A DNA stretch of 5,558 nt. Origin: Paracoccaceae bacterium. Lineage in GTDB: Bacteria; Pseudomonadota; Alphaproteobacteria; Rhodobacterales; Rhodobacteraceae. Positions 4,109 through 5,558 of the stretch are shown piece after piece (the stretch's first letter is position 1; every line of letters begins with the position of its first letter). The notes under the pieces are model-generated. The model ran no database searches, was not told the DNA's origin, and saw nothing but the letters and a program-made list of their open reading frames with translations. The position numbers and the translations under genes are program-made. The stretch lies in the NCBI GenBank assembly GCA_007134405.1, contig SLKW01000078.1, positions 1-5,558 on the forward strand, written 5' to 3'.

Positions 4109-5558
4109 ATGTTGGGCCTTGGCACCCTGAGCCGTAAGATCTTCGGCACCCCGAATGACCGGAAGGTGAAGGCGGTGCGCCCGCAGGTCGAGCAGATCAA
4201 CGACCTGGAGCCAGAGTTCAAGGCGAAAAGCGACGCCGATCTGATCGCCAAGACCGAGGAGCTGAAGAAGCGCTGCGCCGAGGGCGAGAGCCTCGAGGCG
4301 CTGCTGCCCGAAGCCTTCGCCAATTGCCGCGAGGCCGCGCTGCGGGCGCTGGGCCTGCGCGCCTTCGACGTGCAGCTCATCGGCGGCATCTTCCTGCACC
4401 AGGGCAATATCGCCGAGATGAAGACGGGCGAGGGCAAGACCCTGGTCGCGACTTTCCCGGCCTATCTCAACGCGCTCACCGGCCGCGGCGTGCATATCGT
4501 CACCGTCAACGATTACCTCGCCAAGCGCGACGCGGGATGGATGGGCAAGGTCTACGCCAAGCTCGGCATGACCACCGGCGTCGTCATCCCGCACCAGCCC
4601 GACGACGAGAAGAAGGACGCCTACGCCGCCGACATCACCTATGCGACGAACAACGAGCTGGGCTTCGATTATCTGCGCGACAACATGAAGACCGACCTCG
4701 CGCATATGTACCAGCGCGGGCATTACTTCGCCATCGTCGACGAGGTGGACTCGATCCTCATCGACGAGGCGCGCACGCCGCTCATCATCTCGGGCCAGTC
4801 GCAGGACCGTTCGGACCTTTACGTCAAGGTCGACAAGCTGATGCCCCTTCTGCAGGAGGAGCATTACACGCTCGACGAAAAGCAGCGCGTCTGCAACTAC
4901 ACCGAAGAAGGCAACGAATTCATCGAGGAGAAGCTGCAGGAGGCGGGGCTGCTGCCGCCGGGCCGCTCGCTCTACGATCCTGAATCGACGACGCTGGTGC
5001 ACCACGTCAACCAGGCGCTGCGCGCCCACAAGATGCTCTTCAAGGATCAGAATTACATCGTCCGCGACAACCAGATCGTGCTGATCGACGAATTCACCGG
5101 CCGCATGATGGTCGGCCGGCGGCTCTCGGACGGGCTGCACCAGGCGGTGGAGGCGAAGGAAGGCGTGGCGATCCAGCCCGAGAACGTGACCATGGCCTCG
5201 GTGACGTTCCAGAACTACTTCCGCCTCTATGAAAAACTCGCCGGCATGACCGGCACCGCGGCGACCGAGGCCGACGAGTTCAAGGAGATCTACGGCCTCG
5301 GCGTGGTCGAGATCCCCACGAACAAGCCCATTGCGCGCGTCGACGAACATGATCAGGTCTTCAAGACGGCGGGCGAGAAGTTCGACGGCATCATGGAGGC
5401 GATCCGCGAGGCGCATGGCCGCGGCCAGCCGATCCTTGTCGGCACCACCTCGATCGAGAAATCCGAAGAGCTTTCGGCGATGCTGAAGAAGGCCGGCATC
5501 CCGCACAACGTCCTCAACGCCCGCCAGCACGAGATGGAGGCGCAGATCGTCGCCGACG
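4109..5558 (+). CDS. secA: Preprotein translocase ATPase SecA, N-terminal 483 residues (cut by window edge)
   Basis: SecA is the motor ATPase that binds SecYEG at the inner membrane and pushes unfolded preproteins through it. The translated part covers nucleotide-binding domain 1, the preprotein cross-linking domain and the start of nucleotide-binding domain 2. Visible motifs are the Q-motif region DVQLIGG with Gln89, Walker A MKTGEGKT (104-111, Lys110), [10 protein letters not shown] (132-141), [12 protein letters not shown] (180-191), Walker B DEVDS (211-215), [11 protein letters not shown] (219-229), [14 protein letters not shown] (325-338), MTGTA (380-384) and GTTSIE (445-450). Positions closely track E. 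coli SecA (Lys108, Asp209). Family length is about 900 residues, so nearly half is missing to the right. The frame is open to the last base, ending one base into codon 484. The gene is divergent from the exported isomerase across 184 bp. Single-copy essential genes like this support a chromosomal location. Confidence 0.98.
   Translation, partial: MLGLGTLSRKIFGTPNDRKVKAVRPQVEQINDLEPEFKAKSDADLIAKTEELKKRCAEGESLEALLPEAFANCREAALRALGLRAFDVQLIGGIFLHQGNIAEMKTGEGKTLVATFPAYLNALTGRGVHIVTVNDYLAKRDAGWMGKVYAKLGMTTGVVIPHQPDDEKKDAYAADITYATNNELGFDYLRDNMKTDLAHMYQRGHYFAIVDEVDSILIDEARTPLIISGQSQDRSDLYVKVDKLMPLLQEEHYTLDEKQRVCNYTEEGNEFIEEKLQEAGLLPPGRSLYDPESTTLVHHVNQALRAHKMLFKDQNYIVRDNQIVLIDEFTGRMMVGRRLSDGLHQAVEAKEGVAIQPENVTMASVTFQNYFRLYEKLAGMTGTAATEADEFKEIYGLGVVEIPTNKPIARVDEHDQVFKTAGEKFDGIMEAIREAHGRGQPILVGTTSIEKSEELSAMLKKAGIPHNVLNARQHEMEAQIVAD

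Noticed and set aside
2872..4137. 421-codon plus-strand open frame opposite the isomerase gene and the intergenic region
   Set aside because: The opposite strand encodes a parvulin with catalytic-site residues, a signal peptide and a ribosome site. This frame has no such features and ends inside secA.
3986..5530. 514-codon minus-strand open frame opposite secA
   Set aside because: Long antisense frames are common over GC-rich genes. SecA motifs are complete on the plus strand, and the antisense translation is a Leu/Arg/Asp-rich pattern without recognisable domains.

Overview
The window is about 5.6 kb of GC-rich DNA. It looks chromosomal and comes from an alphaproteobacterium, most likely of the Rhodobacteraceae / Roseobacter type. 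I infer this from the protein sequences (kynureninase, ArgJ, SecA), the strong GC bias at third codon positions, the acidic exported protein, and a gene order (secA divergent from a parvulin isomerase gene, then argJ, then mutT) that I recall from that family. I ran no database search. Nothing suggests a phage, insertion sequence, tRNA, rRNA or CRISPR array.

Layout from left to right. The minus strand carries four genes. Positions 1-740 hold the N-terminal 60% of kynureninase (kynU), cut by the window edge. Positions 741-1168 are noncoding. Positions 1169-1645 encode a MutT-type Nudix hydrolase whose start overlaps the end of argJ (1626-2993). A strong GC hairpin at 3019-3047 separates argJ from an exported parvulin-type peptidyl-prolyl isomerase (3070-3924). 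A 184-bp divergent intergenic region follows. The plus strand then carries the first 483 codons of secA (4109 to the window end).

Functions. SecA drives preproteins through SecYEG. The divergent isomerase has a signal peptide and probably helps fold exported proteins, so the pair shares a protein-export theme. ArgJ acts in arginine biosynthesis and is translationally coupled to a nucleotide-pool sanitising hydrolase. KynU belongs to tryptophan/kynurenine degradation and appears to have its own promoter.

The coding part is ordinary housekeeping. The most interesting stretch is the 428-bp region upstream of kynU. It stacks, from distal to proximal, six tandem 11-bp repeats with exact one-helical-turn spacing (991-1056), two tandem copies of a 23-25 bp element containing CTGGCCYTAT (835-882) that resembles MocR/TauR-type sites, a perfect 16-bp palindrome overlapping a predicted -35 box (808-823), and a G-rich tract in the predicted leader (744-772). 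Second in interest is the secA/isomerase divergent region, where the two best promoter candidates face each other and one -10 box sits in a dyad. Third is a lysine-rich N-terminal extension on ArgJ, supported by a perfect Shine-Dalgarno sequence.
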